28,060 bases of DNA, taken from a virus. Where the stretch lies: positions 1-28,060 of the IMG/VR virus record IMGVR_UViG_3300017987_000293; one strand, 5' to 3'. Both the position numbers and the translations under genes were made by a program. This document shows positions 13,844 to 20,680 of this stretch, piece after piece. Numbering within the stretch: the stretch's first letter is position 1; every line of letters begins with the position of its first letter. The notes below the pieces were generated by a model that was not told the origin of the DNA, searched no databases, and saw nothing but the letters and a program-made list of their open reading frames with translations.

Positions 13844-15059
13844 TCAAGACCTCAAGGTCACCGACAAGAAACCCTGGGTTTCTCACCCGGTTACGGCTCA
13901 ATATATCGCTTTCCCGATCCGGATCTTCATAGCGGTCATAGGCCAGCACGAGACTCGGGACTGATTCACTCAGGTTGATATTTTCAATGCGCGCCAGCGA
14001 GCTGCGCGAATTCGGCACGGCGTCAGCGAATTTCGCCATCAGATCACTTAGCGCCTGATAAGTGTCATCATTCGGGTCAGCGTCTCGGAGCTCTTCCAGA
14101 GTGGCGGCGACTTCTTCGCGCTTTTCAACTGCTTCGTCGATCGAAAGGAATTCTTTCTCGACGACAGCCTGAGCGAGCCGAATGGCAGCCAGCTGCCGCT
14201 GCAGCGCGATCAGGGCCTCGGCGTTTTCTTTCTCTTGAATGCGGCTGTCTGTGGTCTCTGGAATGTCAGGGACGGTGAGCGCCAGCAAGGGATTGTATAC
14301 GTCCAGTTTATCGTCTCGCCCGGAGGCCGTGTCAATCGTGTCGGAGTCGGGCGGGTCTGCTACTGCGGCGCCCATGAGCTGGATGGCGTTGTCTGTTTCT
14401 GCGGCCAGGGAGGCGGGATTTTCCACCAGTGCCTCGACGTTGGCGTCAATCTCGTCCAGCTTGCGCTCGAGATCCGCCTGCTCTTCTGCGCTCAACCTTA
14501 CGTTTTTAATGCCGTTTCTTATCGTGTCTGTGAAGCCTGTGACCAGACTGACACCAGACTGCGCCAGCAGGCCTGGAAATGCGGCCAGCGAAAACAACAC
14601 CTGAAAACCGTTTTGCACTCTCGCGACAGTCGTAACGACGGTTGTCAGAAAGTCGGTTACAGCGTCGATGGCGCTGAATGGAAATGACGCTTCGCCGGCT
14701 TCCGCGAAGGTCATGGTCAGCCGGCCGAGTCGGCCTTCTTCCACCGACTCGCTGACGGTGATCGTGCCCGGCTGCACTTCTTTCGTGCCGAGATACGGGT
14801 GGATCAGGATACCGCGGGACTCGTCTTCGAAAGCGTCGATCAGGGCGTCACGAATGAAAAAATACGTGTCACCCATGACATAGGCATTGATATTATGACC
14901 TTGCAGCTTGCGGCCGACGTCTTCGGTCTGACCGGTATCCTTGCCGGGAATCTCATGACCGACGATATTGCGCCCGGCGGTGAAGTCATGGGAGTCCACA
15001 TAGAAAGGGATTCCGCGAAACGATGCGGGCAGATAGCGTGCTTTCCATGCGTCGGTCAT
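13836..15059 (-). CDS. Mu gpN-like protein (DNA circularisation N-terminal domain)
   Basis: A 407-residue protein. The N-terminal ~95 residues match the DNA_circ_N family: ARYLPASFRGIPFYVDSHD, AGRNIVGHEIPGKDTGQTED, VGRKLQGHNINAYVMGD. The family name derives from an old assignment; in Mu the protein (N, gp43) is a tail component between tape measure and baseplate hub, so a structural role is the better reading. The middle (about 180-300) is helical and acidic (DLERKLDEIDANVEALVEN). The C-terminus returns to a short strand segment. It overlaps the tape measure stop (ATGA) and the hub start. Confidence 0.9.
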   Translation of the reverse strand: MTDAWKARYLPASFRGIPFYVDSHDFTAGRNIVGHEIPGKDTGQTEDVGRKLQGHNINAYVMGDTYFFIRDALIDAFEDESRGILIHPYLGTKEVQPGTITVSESVEEGRLGRLTMTFAEAGEASFPFSAIDAVTDFLTTVVTTVARVQNGFQVLFSLAAFPGLLAQSGVSLVTGFTDTIRNGIKNVRLSAEEQADLERKLDEIDANVEALVENPASLAAETDNAIQLMGAAVADPPDSDTIDTASGRDDKLDVYNPLLALTVPDIPETTDSRIQEKENAEALIALQRQLAAIRLAQAVVEKEFLSIDEAVEKREEVAATLEELRDADPNDDTYQALSDLMAKFADAVPNSRSSLARIENINLSESVPSLVLAYDRYEDPDRESDILSRNRVRNPGFLVGDLEVLSV

Positions 15060-16894
15060 AGTCCTGCACCCTGATAGCCGAGCTGAAGATTGAGCCCGCC
15101 TGCTTTGGATCCCTCTGTTTTAACACGTGCTCCACGTGGAACATTCTTGAAGTCAACTGTTACTTTCGATTCTTTCGTTTCTTTGCGAAAGATCTCGCTT
15201 CGACGCTCGGGGCCGAAAGAAACTCTTGATCTGTTTTCCCCGACAGCACCCCCGACATTGACATCCAAACCAAGTTTTCTTTTAAGAAAACCAGGCATGA
15301 GTCTTGTCAGACCTGATAACTTTTCTTTTATAAAATTAAGGCCACTGGTGAATTTTTCTTTAACGACATCAGCCCAGCTTGATATTTTATTTTTCAAAAA
15401 ATCAACACCATCAGAAAACCACTCTTTCGTCTTTCCCCATGACTCTTTGAGAAGAGCGCTGACCTTGTCCCAGTTTTTCCAGACGCGCCAGACAACAAAA
15501 ACAAGCAGTCCTATGGCCGCAACGACAGCAAGAACAGGCAGAGAAATTGCACCGATCACCGCACCGATGGCAGTGAACAGAGTGATAAAAGCCGGCGCCA
15601 CAGCAATCAGGCCACCCAGGACAATCAGCAGGGGACCGAGCACCGCAGTCAGCGCAGCAATAGCAGCAATCATCTTAAGAAGTCGCGGATTTGTCTTCGC
15701 GGTTTCACGCAGCCAGCCGGCCACTCGCTCGGCCGCACTGGTGAACATCTCGAGCACGCCGGAATCGCCGACGGCAATGGCGACACCCTCGACTGCGGCT
15801 TTGAACCGGCGCATGCTGCCGACCGCACCGCGGTCCATGATCTCAGCCATGCGACCGGCTGCGCCCTGAACGCGCTTCATTTCCTCGCTGAACTGGGCCA
15901 GCTTTCCAGTGCGCGCGAATTCAGCCAGCTTTGCCGCACCGGCAATGCCGATCTTTCCAAAGATCTCTTCCAGAATCTGGATTCGCGAAGCCTGGGGCAT
16001 CTTTGCCAGCTGGCCGGAAAGATCAGTCATGATGTCGCCGAAGCGGCGAATCTTCCCAGTGCCTTTGTCAACGACGTTGACGCCCATTTTCTCAAGCATC
16101 TGAGATGCTTTAGAAGTCGGCGCGGCCAGACCCATAAAAGCACGCTTCAATGCGGTGCCGGCAACGGTGCCCTGGATACCGATATTTCCCAGCAGGCCAG
16201 CTGCGGCCGCAGTGTCTTCAAGCGTCGCGCCGAATTCATCGGCCACCGGACCGGCGAATTTCATCGTGTCGGCCAGCTGTTCCATGTCGACGTTGGCTTT
16301 CGCCGTGACCGCGGCCAGGACGTCGGCCGCCCGTGACGACTGGGTCGCCGGGATCCGGAAAGCGCCCATGATATTGGACATGATGTCGGCCGTGCGTGCG
16401 AGATCGGTTTCCGCGGCTGCGGCCAGATTGAGAGTCGCTGGCAGGGCGTCAAATATTTCCTGAGTGCGAAAGCCAGCCATTGCAAGGAAGGCCTGGGCGT
16501 TCGCAGCTTCAGTGGCGCTGAATTTCGTAGCAATGCCCATAGCCTTTGCCTGCTTTGTCAGGCGGGCCATGGCGGTCTCGCCAGCTCCGGATTTCGCGCG
16601 CACCCTGTTCATGGCCAGCTCGAAATCAGCGGCCATCTTTATGGTGCCGGCACCGAGCAGGCCTATGGGTGCGGTCAGCCTTGTCGTCATGAATTTGCCG
16701 GCGCTCTTGATTCCCTGGCCGACGTTGGCCATGACTTTGCGGAACCCTGCAGTGCGCATCTGCATCAGCTTGAAGGAATTCGACACCCTTCGCGCCGTGG
16801 CACCCAGACCCTTGAGAGACTGAGACGCCCGGCGGACCGGGCTGCTCAGTCGATCAAGTGCCTGCAGGACAATGGACACTTTAGTTTGTGTCAT
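15056..16894 (-). CDS. Tail tape measure protein
   Basis: A 612-residue TP901/Mu gp42-type tape measure. An Ala-rich helical N-terminal half includes FSATEAANAQAFLAMAGFRT (residues 125-144) and the diagnostic LAAVTAKANVDMEQLADTM segment (193-211). A large hydrophobic region at about 406-470 contains several potential membrane helices (LTAVLGPLLIVLGGLIAVAP, PVLAVVAAIGLLVFVVWRVW). A charged C-terminal tail follows, likely the tip-proximal end. It sets tail length and may contribute to DNA entry through the inner membrane. The C-terminal coding part (about 15160-15430) is visibly AT-richer than its surroundings. The ATG lies inside the E'-like frame, 14 bases before its stop. Confidence 0.95.
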   Translation of the reverse strand: MTQTKVSIVLQALDRLSSPVRRASQSLKGLGATARRVSNSFKLMQMRTAGFRKVMANVGQGIKSAGKFMTTRLTAPIGLLGAGTIKMAADFELAMNRVRAKSGAGETAMARLTKQAKAMGIATKFSATEAANAQAFLAMAGFRTQEIFDALPATLNLAAAAETDLARTADIMSNIMGAFRIPATQSSRAADVLAAVTAKANVDMEQLADTMKFAGPVADEFGATLEDTAAAAGLLGNIGIQGTVAGTALKRAFMGLAAPTSKASQMLEKMGVNVVDKGTGKIRRFGDIMTDLSGQLAKMPQASRIQILEEIFGKIGIAGAAKLAEFARTGKLAQFSEEMKRVQGAAGRMAEIMDRGAVGSMRRFKAAVEGVAIAVGDSGVLEMFTSAAERVAGWLRETAKTNPRLLKMIAAIAALTAVLGPLLIVLGGLIAVAPAFITLFTAIGAVIGAISLPVLAVVAAIGLLVFVVWRVWKNWDKVSALLKESWGKTKEWFSDGVDFLKNKISSWADVVKEKFTSGLNFIKEKLSGLTRLMPGFLKRKLGLDVNVGGAVGENRSRVSFGPERRSEIFRKETKESKVTVDFKNVPRGARVKTEGSKAGGLNLQLGYQGAGL

Positions 16895-17269
16895 GTGCTT
16901 TCACCACTTCTTCGAGACGATCTGCCCAAAAATGCAGCTCTTCGCCTGTCATCGCCATCAGCTCGGACGGCGGGAAGTGAAAGACGAAAGCGATCTGCCC
17001 GATCAGCTCTCGCCAGTCTCCTGGCCAAGACCTAAAAAATCAGCGACGACTTCCTGCACGTCCATCAGGTCGGCCGCGTCCATCTTCTTGAAAAACGATG
17101 GCGCTTTGCCGGTGGCCTTCTGCGCCGCGATGATCAGGTCTTTCATCGTCGGCGCAGCGCCTATATGCAGAATGTGTTCGCCTCTCAGTCTCGGCAGCTC
17201 GAATTCTTCGACGGTTTCTTCGCCATACTGAAACGGATACTTTAACTTGATGACCTTCGCTTCACTCAT
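16881..17269 (-). CDS. Tail assembly chaperone frameshift product (P2 E+E'-like)
   Basis: A -1 ribosomal shift on the TTTTTTA heptamer (17033-17039) would join the first 79 residues of the upstream chaperone to 50 residues in the -1 frame, giving a 129-residue fusion (P2 E+E' is 142). The -1 frame part reads RSWPGDWRELIGQIAFVFHF, PPSELMAMTGEELHFWADRL, EEVVKAHDTN, the pattern of GpE'-type extensions with a central Pro-x-x-Glu-Leu and a late Trp-Ala. Such fusions bind the tape measure during tail assembly, and long and short forms are needed in a fixed ratio. The fusion ends 14 bases inside the tape measure gene. Evidence is motif, frame and location; the shift itself is not demonstrated. Confidence 0.85.
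17003..17269 (-). CDS. Tail assembly chaperone, short form (Mu gp41 / P2 gpE-like)
   Basis: An 88-residue acidic protein of the phage tail assembly chaperone type (Mu gp41/P2 gpE). It begins KVIKLKYPFQYGEETVEEFE, then has LRGEHILHIGAAPTMKDLI and a helical C-terminal half (AADLMDVQEVVADFLG). It is the unshifted product, ending at TGA 17005-17003, and is expected to be the more abundant form. The slippery heptamer spans codons 77-79. It sits between the tube protein and the tape measure, the conserved position of these chaperones. The start follows an AGGAG site at rather long spacing. Confidence 0.88.
   Translation of the reverse strand: MSEAKVIKLKYPFQYGEETVEEFELPRLRGEHILHIGAAPTMKDLIIAAQKATGKAPSFFKKMDAADLMDVQEVVADFLGLGQETGES
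17012..17039 (-). promoter_or_regulatory. Programmed -1 frameshift signal
   Basis: On the coding strand the heptamer T TTT TTA (17039 to 17033) is in the correct phase for tandem slippage (zero-frame codons TTT TTA). After a 7-base spacer a hairpin GCCAG-GAGA-CTGGC (17025 to 17012) follows, with a 5-bp stem and a GNRA tetraloop. P2 uses the near-identical T TTT TTG at the same gene junction. Downstream, the -1 frame stays open for 50 codons and encodes an E'-like peptide. Confidence 0.85.
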
Positions 17270-17271
17270 GT

Positions 17272-17634
17272 TTAGGTGATCTCCTGCGCTGACATGGCCT
17301 CAAAGCGCCCTGCGATCTCGCCTTCTTCCGAAGTCTGATCCCAGTCGCCCGCTGCCCATGCGTCGTTAAAAGAAAGGACTTTGCCGTTGGCCAGCTCTGC
17401 GACAATCGTTGCATCGGTGAGACCCTGCAGCGCCGCCACGTCCAGGTCTTGCTTATCGGTGATCGCGCCTTCGATAAACGGAGCGCGCGGCATCTGCTTA
17501 TAGCCGTGCACGCCGTCCGCGCCGACGACAGCTTCTTTGCGATCGACGCCCAGATTCCAGGTCCAGTTTCCCTTGACCTGAAGCTGGACGCCGTTGGCTT
17601 TGATGAAAAGAATTCCGCCAACTCTTCTTGCCAT
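17272..17634 (-). CDS. Tail tube protein, Mu gpM-like
   Basis: A 120-residue protein (Mu M is 118) that builds the rigid inner tube of the contractile tail. Family features are the opening RRVGGILFIKANGVQLQVKG, then NWTWNLGVDRKEAVVGADGV, HGYKQMPRAPFIEGAITDKQ and the DLDVAALQGLTDATIVAELA segment. It follows the sheath gene with an ATAGGAG site before the ATG and precedes the chaperone gene, as in Mu. No unusual insertion or truncation is visible. Confidence 0.92.
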   Translation of the reverse strand: MARRVGGILFIKANGVQLQVKGNWTWNLGVDRKEAVVGADGVHGYKQMPRAPFIEGAITDKQDLDVAALQGLTDATIVAELANGKVLSFNDAWAAGDWDQTSEEGEIAGRFEAMSAQEIT

Positions 17635-17671
17635 TTTCGTGATCTCCTATCTTTAAGTTAACGCCCAGCGA

Positions 17672-19153
17672 TTACAGCAGAAACTGGATCTGCGCACCGA
17701 TGATGCGCAGCTGGTTCATCAGATCGGGCGGCAGCAGGAAGTCAAGACGGTTGGGGTCTTGACTGCTGCGCTCGACGACCAGATCGCGCTTGAATTGATC
17801 GAGGCCTTCGACCAGACCGAGGTCATTCTGCCACGCCGAGAAGATCCGAACCGCTTCGGCCTTGCCGATCTTCGGTGTCATGATCGGCGCTCCCGGCGGC
17901 ACCCGCACGCCATCGTCGGCCAGCTTGTGGCGCGGGTAGCGGACGAGCATCTGAGTCCTGAAGTCATAGCGCAGAAATGACAGGGTGAACAGCGTATTCG
18001 AATCAAGGAATGTGGTGTCAGGTGCGCTGGCCGCATTCGTCTGATAAGTCGTGATCGCCCGCTCGATCCTGCTGGCGCCACCGGCGTCAAACTTCGCTGT
18101 CGCGATGCCGTCGGTCAGCAGAATGTTTCGCTCACTGAGCAGAAACTGCTCGGACTCTTTGGGTGCCAGGACACCGAGCACTTGCAGTGTCTGGAAAGGC
18201 CGCGCGGGATCAGCCTGCGCGCTCTTTGCGATCTGGCCACAGGCGCCAGCTGCCCAGGCATAAGGCAGGACCGGCGCCGACTTTGCCGGGCCGAAGATCG
18301 CCGAGTGCTTCGAGTTTCTGGAATTCCCCAGGGTAGAAAGATTCGATAGGGTGTCAAAGCGACAGCCGAACGCCAGGCCATCATTCTGTCGAGTCGGTTC
18401 CCAGCGGCTGAGCAGTTCGGTCTCGAGCAGGCCGAGATTCGCGGCGTCAAGCCAGGGATTGACGATCACGTTGTATTGCTGTTCGGTCATGACAGCAATG
18501 ATCTCGCTGACGTCCGGATTCGTCGTGCCGCCAGACATGTCGGTGATCGATGCACTGATGCCGGCGGGAAACTCTTCGCCGTCATTATAGTTAAAGCGCA
18601 CGTCGATCAGACCGGCGTCTTCGCCTTTGTGCTTTGCCGTCAGGTCGGTCTCGTTGGGATTCACGCCGTTTTCGACCGCACTGACCGGAGAGTCGGCGTA
18701 GGCAGTGATCGCCGCGACGATGGCGTCGGTGACATCGTCCTGGTCGTCGCCACTTGAGACCGACACCGGAATGCGCACACCGCCGATGTAAACATAAAAC
18801 GTGCCGTCTTCGGTGGCCGTGCCAGTTGCCACCGTGATCTTTCCGGTGGCCTGGACACCGGCAGCCGCGTCGTCAATGGCGATCACGCGCAGCTCGGTGA
18901 CTTGATCATTCGCCAGATAGGCCTTGACCATGTGGTGAAGCATGGAGCCCTGACCGAACAGAGTGATCGCCTGCGCCTCGCTGGTGACAATCACTTCCAC
19001 CAGCTCGTCTTGCGAGCCGGCGGCAAGTTTCTGCCCCATGAGCAAAGTCACGAATGGCTGGACACTCGGGCCTTGCTGTGCTTTGCTGGCGTCAAATTCA
19101 ACGTAGGTGAACGGGACGCGCAGCGTTGTCGGAATGTTGTTGAAATTAACCAT
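17672..19153 (-). CDS. Contractile tail sheath protein, Mu gpL-like
   Basis: A 493-residue sheath subunit, almost the length of Mu L (495). It polymerises around the tube and contracts to drive it through the envelope. Recognised parts are the opening FNNIPTTLRVPFTYVEFDAS, the SVQPFVTLLMGQK strand, LVEVIVTSEAQAITLFGQGS followed by MLHHMVKAYLANDQVTEL, and a C-terminal polymerising domain with LRYDFRTQMLVRYPRHKLAD and the ending MNQLRIIGAQIQFLL. The ATG has a strong GGAGG-like site. The region from about residue 100 to 215 forms the typical outer insertion. DUF2635 precedes it and the tube follows, as in Mu. Confidence 0.95.
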   Translation of the reverse strand: MVNFNNIPTTLRVPFTYVEFDASKAQQGPSVQPFVTLLMGQKLAAGSQDELVEVIVTSEAQAITLFGQGSMLHHMVKAYLANDQVTELRVIAIDDAAAGVQATGKITVATGTATEDGTFYVYIGGVRIPVSVSSGDDQDDVTDAIVAAITAYADSPVSAVENGVNPNETDLTAKHKGEDAGLIDVRFNYNDGEEFPAGISASITDMSGGTTNPDVSEIIAVMTEQQYNVIVNPWLDAANLGLLETELLSRWEPTRQNDGLAFGCRFDTLSNLSTLGNSRNSKHSAIFGPAKSAPVLPYAWAAGACGQIAKSAQADPARPFQTLQVLGVLAPKESEQFLLSERNILLTDGIATAKFDAGGASRIERAITTYQTNAASAPDTTFLDSNTLFTLSFLRYDFRTQMLVRYPRHKLADDGVRVPPGAPIMTPKIGKAEAVRIFSAWQNDLGLVEGLDQFKRDLVVERSSQDPNRLDFLLPPDLMNQLRIIGAQIQFLL

Positions 19154-19352
19154 CGTTTTCTTCCTCCTCGATTCGTGTCACTTCAGTGCGCTTTGCGGCC
19201 GGCCCGTCCGTGACAGTGACGTCACCGTCCTTGATCCTGCGCGTCCAATATGAATCTTTAGGAACCCACGCCCCCAAGTCCCGTAACAGCTCACGGGTGC
19301 GCGGATCTTTCACCCTTCTTCCCTCGACGGGTTTCACAAATATCCTGGTCAT
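19146..19352 (-). CDS. DUF2635 protein (Mu gp38-like)
   Basis: A 68-residue basic protein with the DUF2635 signature: IFVKPVEGRRVKDPRTRELL, then LGAWVPKDSYWTRRIKDGDV. Mu has the homologous gp38 immediately before the sheath gene, and the same order holds here. The role is not known; position suggests help in sheath or tail assembly. It has an AGGAG site before the ATG and overlaps the sheath start by eight bases. Confidence 0.85.
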   Translation of the reverse strand: MTRIFVKPVEGRRVKDPRTRELLRDLGAWVPKDSYWTRRIKDGDVTVTDGPAAKRTEVTRIEEEENDG

Positions 19353-19361
19353 AGATCTCTC

Positions 19362-19910
19362 CTATGTCTGTGGCAGATCAATCGTGTCTTCAGCTTCGGG
19401 ATCAGGATCTGCTGCCGTGCCGACGTCCCATTCCGCGTCAATGCCTTCAAACGGCGTGATTCCCAGACCCTTGCGATCCCGCGGCATGGGTGTCATATAC
19501 TTGCAGTTCCAGATCAGACGGGCGCTGGCCAGCGGGCGCTCCCCGCCTTCTTGCCATTCGAATTCAACGTCGGTGAGCAGAATGTCTTCGCAGCGATCGC
19601 CCAGGGTGTCGTCCTGACTCATGATGGCCTCGACGTCTTCTGTCATGGTGTCAAGGGCGTCGGCGACTTCTTCTTCCGTTTTCCCGGAGACGATGCATTC
19701 ACAGACCAGCCGAAGGTTTCTAAGCATTTCCCTGGGTGCCTGCGCCCATTCAGTCAGGTCTTCACCGCGGGTGTAAACATTGATGACCGGCAAGTGTTCT
19801 TCCCAGGCCGGCAGCGAGCGATTACCGGTGACGCGGTCTTCTGCGTCAGTGCGCTTTCGCTTCAGCAAAGACACGACATACTTTCTGATTTCACGTCGCT
19901 TCGTCGTCAT
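19362..19910 (-). CDS. Tail terminator-like protein (lambda gpU type)
   Basis: A 182-residue protein with a gpU-like plan. A basic N-terminal helix (KRREIRKYVVSLLKRKRTD) is followed by LPAWEEHLPVINVYTRGEDL with the Leu-Pro-Val-Ile-Asn strand typical of tail terminators. Next come the helix EEEVADALDTMTEDVEAIM and the strand pair ILLTDVEFEWQEGGERPLAS. It caps the tail tube and joins it to the head connector. The C-terminal 35 residues are acidic and probably flexible. It lies between the connector and the DUF2635 gene, where Mu has gp37, a tail terminator, and it overlaps the connector gene by 20 bases. Confidence 0.75.
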   Translation of the reverse strand: MTTKRREIRKYVVSLLKRKRTDAEDRVTGNRSLPAWEEHLPVINVYTRGEDLTEWAQAPREMLRNLRLVCECIVSGKTEEEVADALDTMTEDVEAIMSQDDTLGDRCEDILLTDVEFEWQEGGERPLASARLIWNCKYMTPMPRDRKGLGITPFEGIDAEWDVGTAADPDPEAEDTIDLPQT

Positions 19911-20244
19911 CGGTCACATTCGTCAGCATGAGAGTCGCACCGCCCTGACCGTCTTCCTGACTGTCGTTGACAGTGAACGTCTCACCGGTTGAGATGATCT
20001 TGACCTTGTCACCCTGTTCTGGCGGCTTCGGCCAGTCGTTTAAATTCACTCCTATGGCTGGAAGATTCGATGCGATCAGCGCTTCCGTGTCCGGGTCGAC
20101 CTGATGAAAGTTTCGATCGAACACAGCCATACGAGTAAATTCCCCGCTGCCGTCGGCGGGGATGTAGCGCACCCGTTCACCGAATGTCGGAATGAGTATC
20201 CGAAGCATGCGGTGAACGGTTGATTTAAAAACAGGCATTGTCAT
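19891..20244 (-). CDS. Head-tail connector, lambda gpFII-like
   Basis: A 117-residue protein, the same length as lambda gpFII. It contains FGERVRYIPADGSGEFTRM, FDRNFHQVDPDTEALIASN, and the IGVNLNDWPKPPEQGDKVKI segment, followed by the TGETFTVNDSQEDGQGGATL ending. This is the phage_attach plan: a beta barrel with a Pro-rich linker that docks the tail to the filled head. The start overlaps the DUF2190 stop (ATGA). An alternative start six bases later is possible. Confidence 0.8.
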   Translation of the reverse strand: MTMPVFKSTVHRMLRILIPTFGERVRYIPADGSGEFTRMAVFDRNFHQVDPDTEALIASNLPAIGVNLNDWPKPPEQGDKVKIISTGETFTVNDSQEDGQGGATLMLTNVTDDDEAT

Positions 20245-20588
20245 GTTACGGCAACGACTCCGACGCCATTCAGTTTCACGGCCACGGTTGTCGTCGTCGC
20301 CACAGCGGCTGCGACAGCGACACCGACAGCAAAACGCCCGGCTGCGGACTCATCCAGTTCTTTCGCCGTATCGTCCCAGAAGACGATCTCACCTTCGGTG
20401 AAAGCCGCAGTCGACTCTTTCGGAAGAGTGAACACGCCCTCGATGGACATTTCGAAAGACTCGCCAGCGTCAGCGCTGTGCAGCGCTACGCCGAACAGAG
20501 CTCCGATCAGATACGCTGTGCCCGAGACAACACCGCCAACGGGTGCGGTCAGGGAAACAATGTTACCGGGTTGATTGAAATTTTTCAT
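20241..20588 (-). CDS. DUF2190 capsid decoration-like protein
   Basis: A 115-residue, Ala/Val/Thr/Gly-rich protein of the DUF2190 family. It opens NFNQPGNIVSLTAPVGGVVS, continues GTAYLIGALFGVALHSADAG, and ends with AAVATTTTVAVKLNGVGVV. Members are capsid-associated, and lambda-like counterparts include decoration proteins that stabilise the shell. It follows the capsid gene and a hairpin, and has a GGAG site before the ATG. It is strongly beta, with no Cys. Confidence 0.85.
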   Translation of the reverse strand: MKNFNQPGNIVSLTAPVGGVVSGTAYLIGALFGVALHSADAGESFEMSIEGVFTLPKESTAAFTEGEIVFWDDTAKELDESAAGRFAVGVAVAAAVATTTTVAVKLNGVGVVAVT

Positions 20589-20620
20589 GGTGCCGTCTCC
20601 TATTCAGGCATTTTTAAGAA

Positions 20621-20640
20621 AGGGAGCCTCGCGGCTCCCT
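20621..20640 (-). terminator. Perfect hairpin after the capsid gene
   Basis: The coding strand can form AGGGAGCC-GCGA-GGCTCCCT, eight uninterrupted base pairs with a four-base loop, followed by TTCTTAAAAA. It lies in the gap between the capsid stop and the DUF2190 start, one of the few real spacers in the operon. The following U run is weak, so partial termination or 3'-end protection of the capsid message is more likely than a full stop. Most other neighbouring late genes overlap or nearly touch. Confidence 0.6.
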
Positions 20641-20680
20641 GAACCCCTTTTGCGCTGTGCATCAGGGGAGTGACGTTTTA

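Noticed and set aside
13328-13978. Plus-strand open frame of 216 codons
   Set aside because: Opposite the gp44-like hub and gpN-like genes, with no ribosome-binding site and no protein-like motif.
15090-15869. Long plus-strand open frame (259 codons) opposite the tape measure gene
   Set aside because: Lies antisense to a well-recognised gene; the composition (Ser/Pro/Arg-rich) is what the reverse complement of Ala/Lys-rich coding gives.
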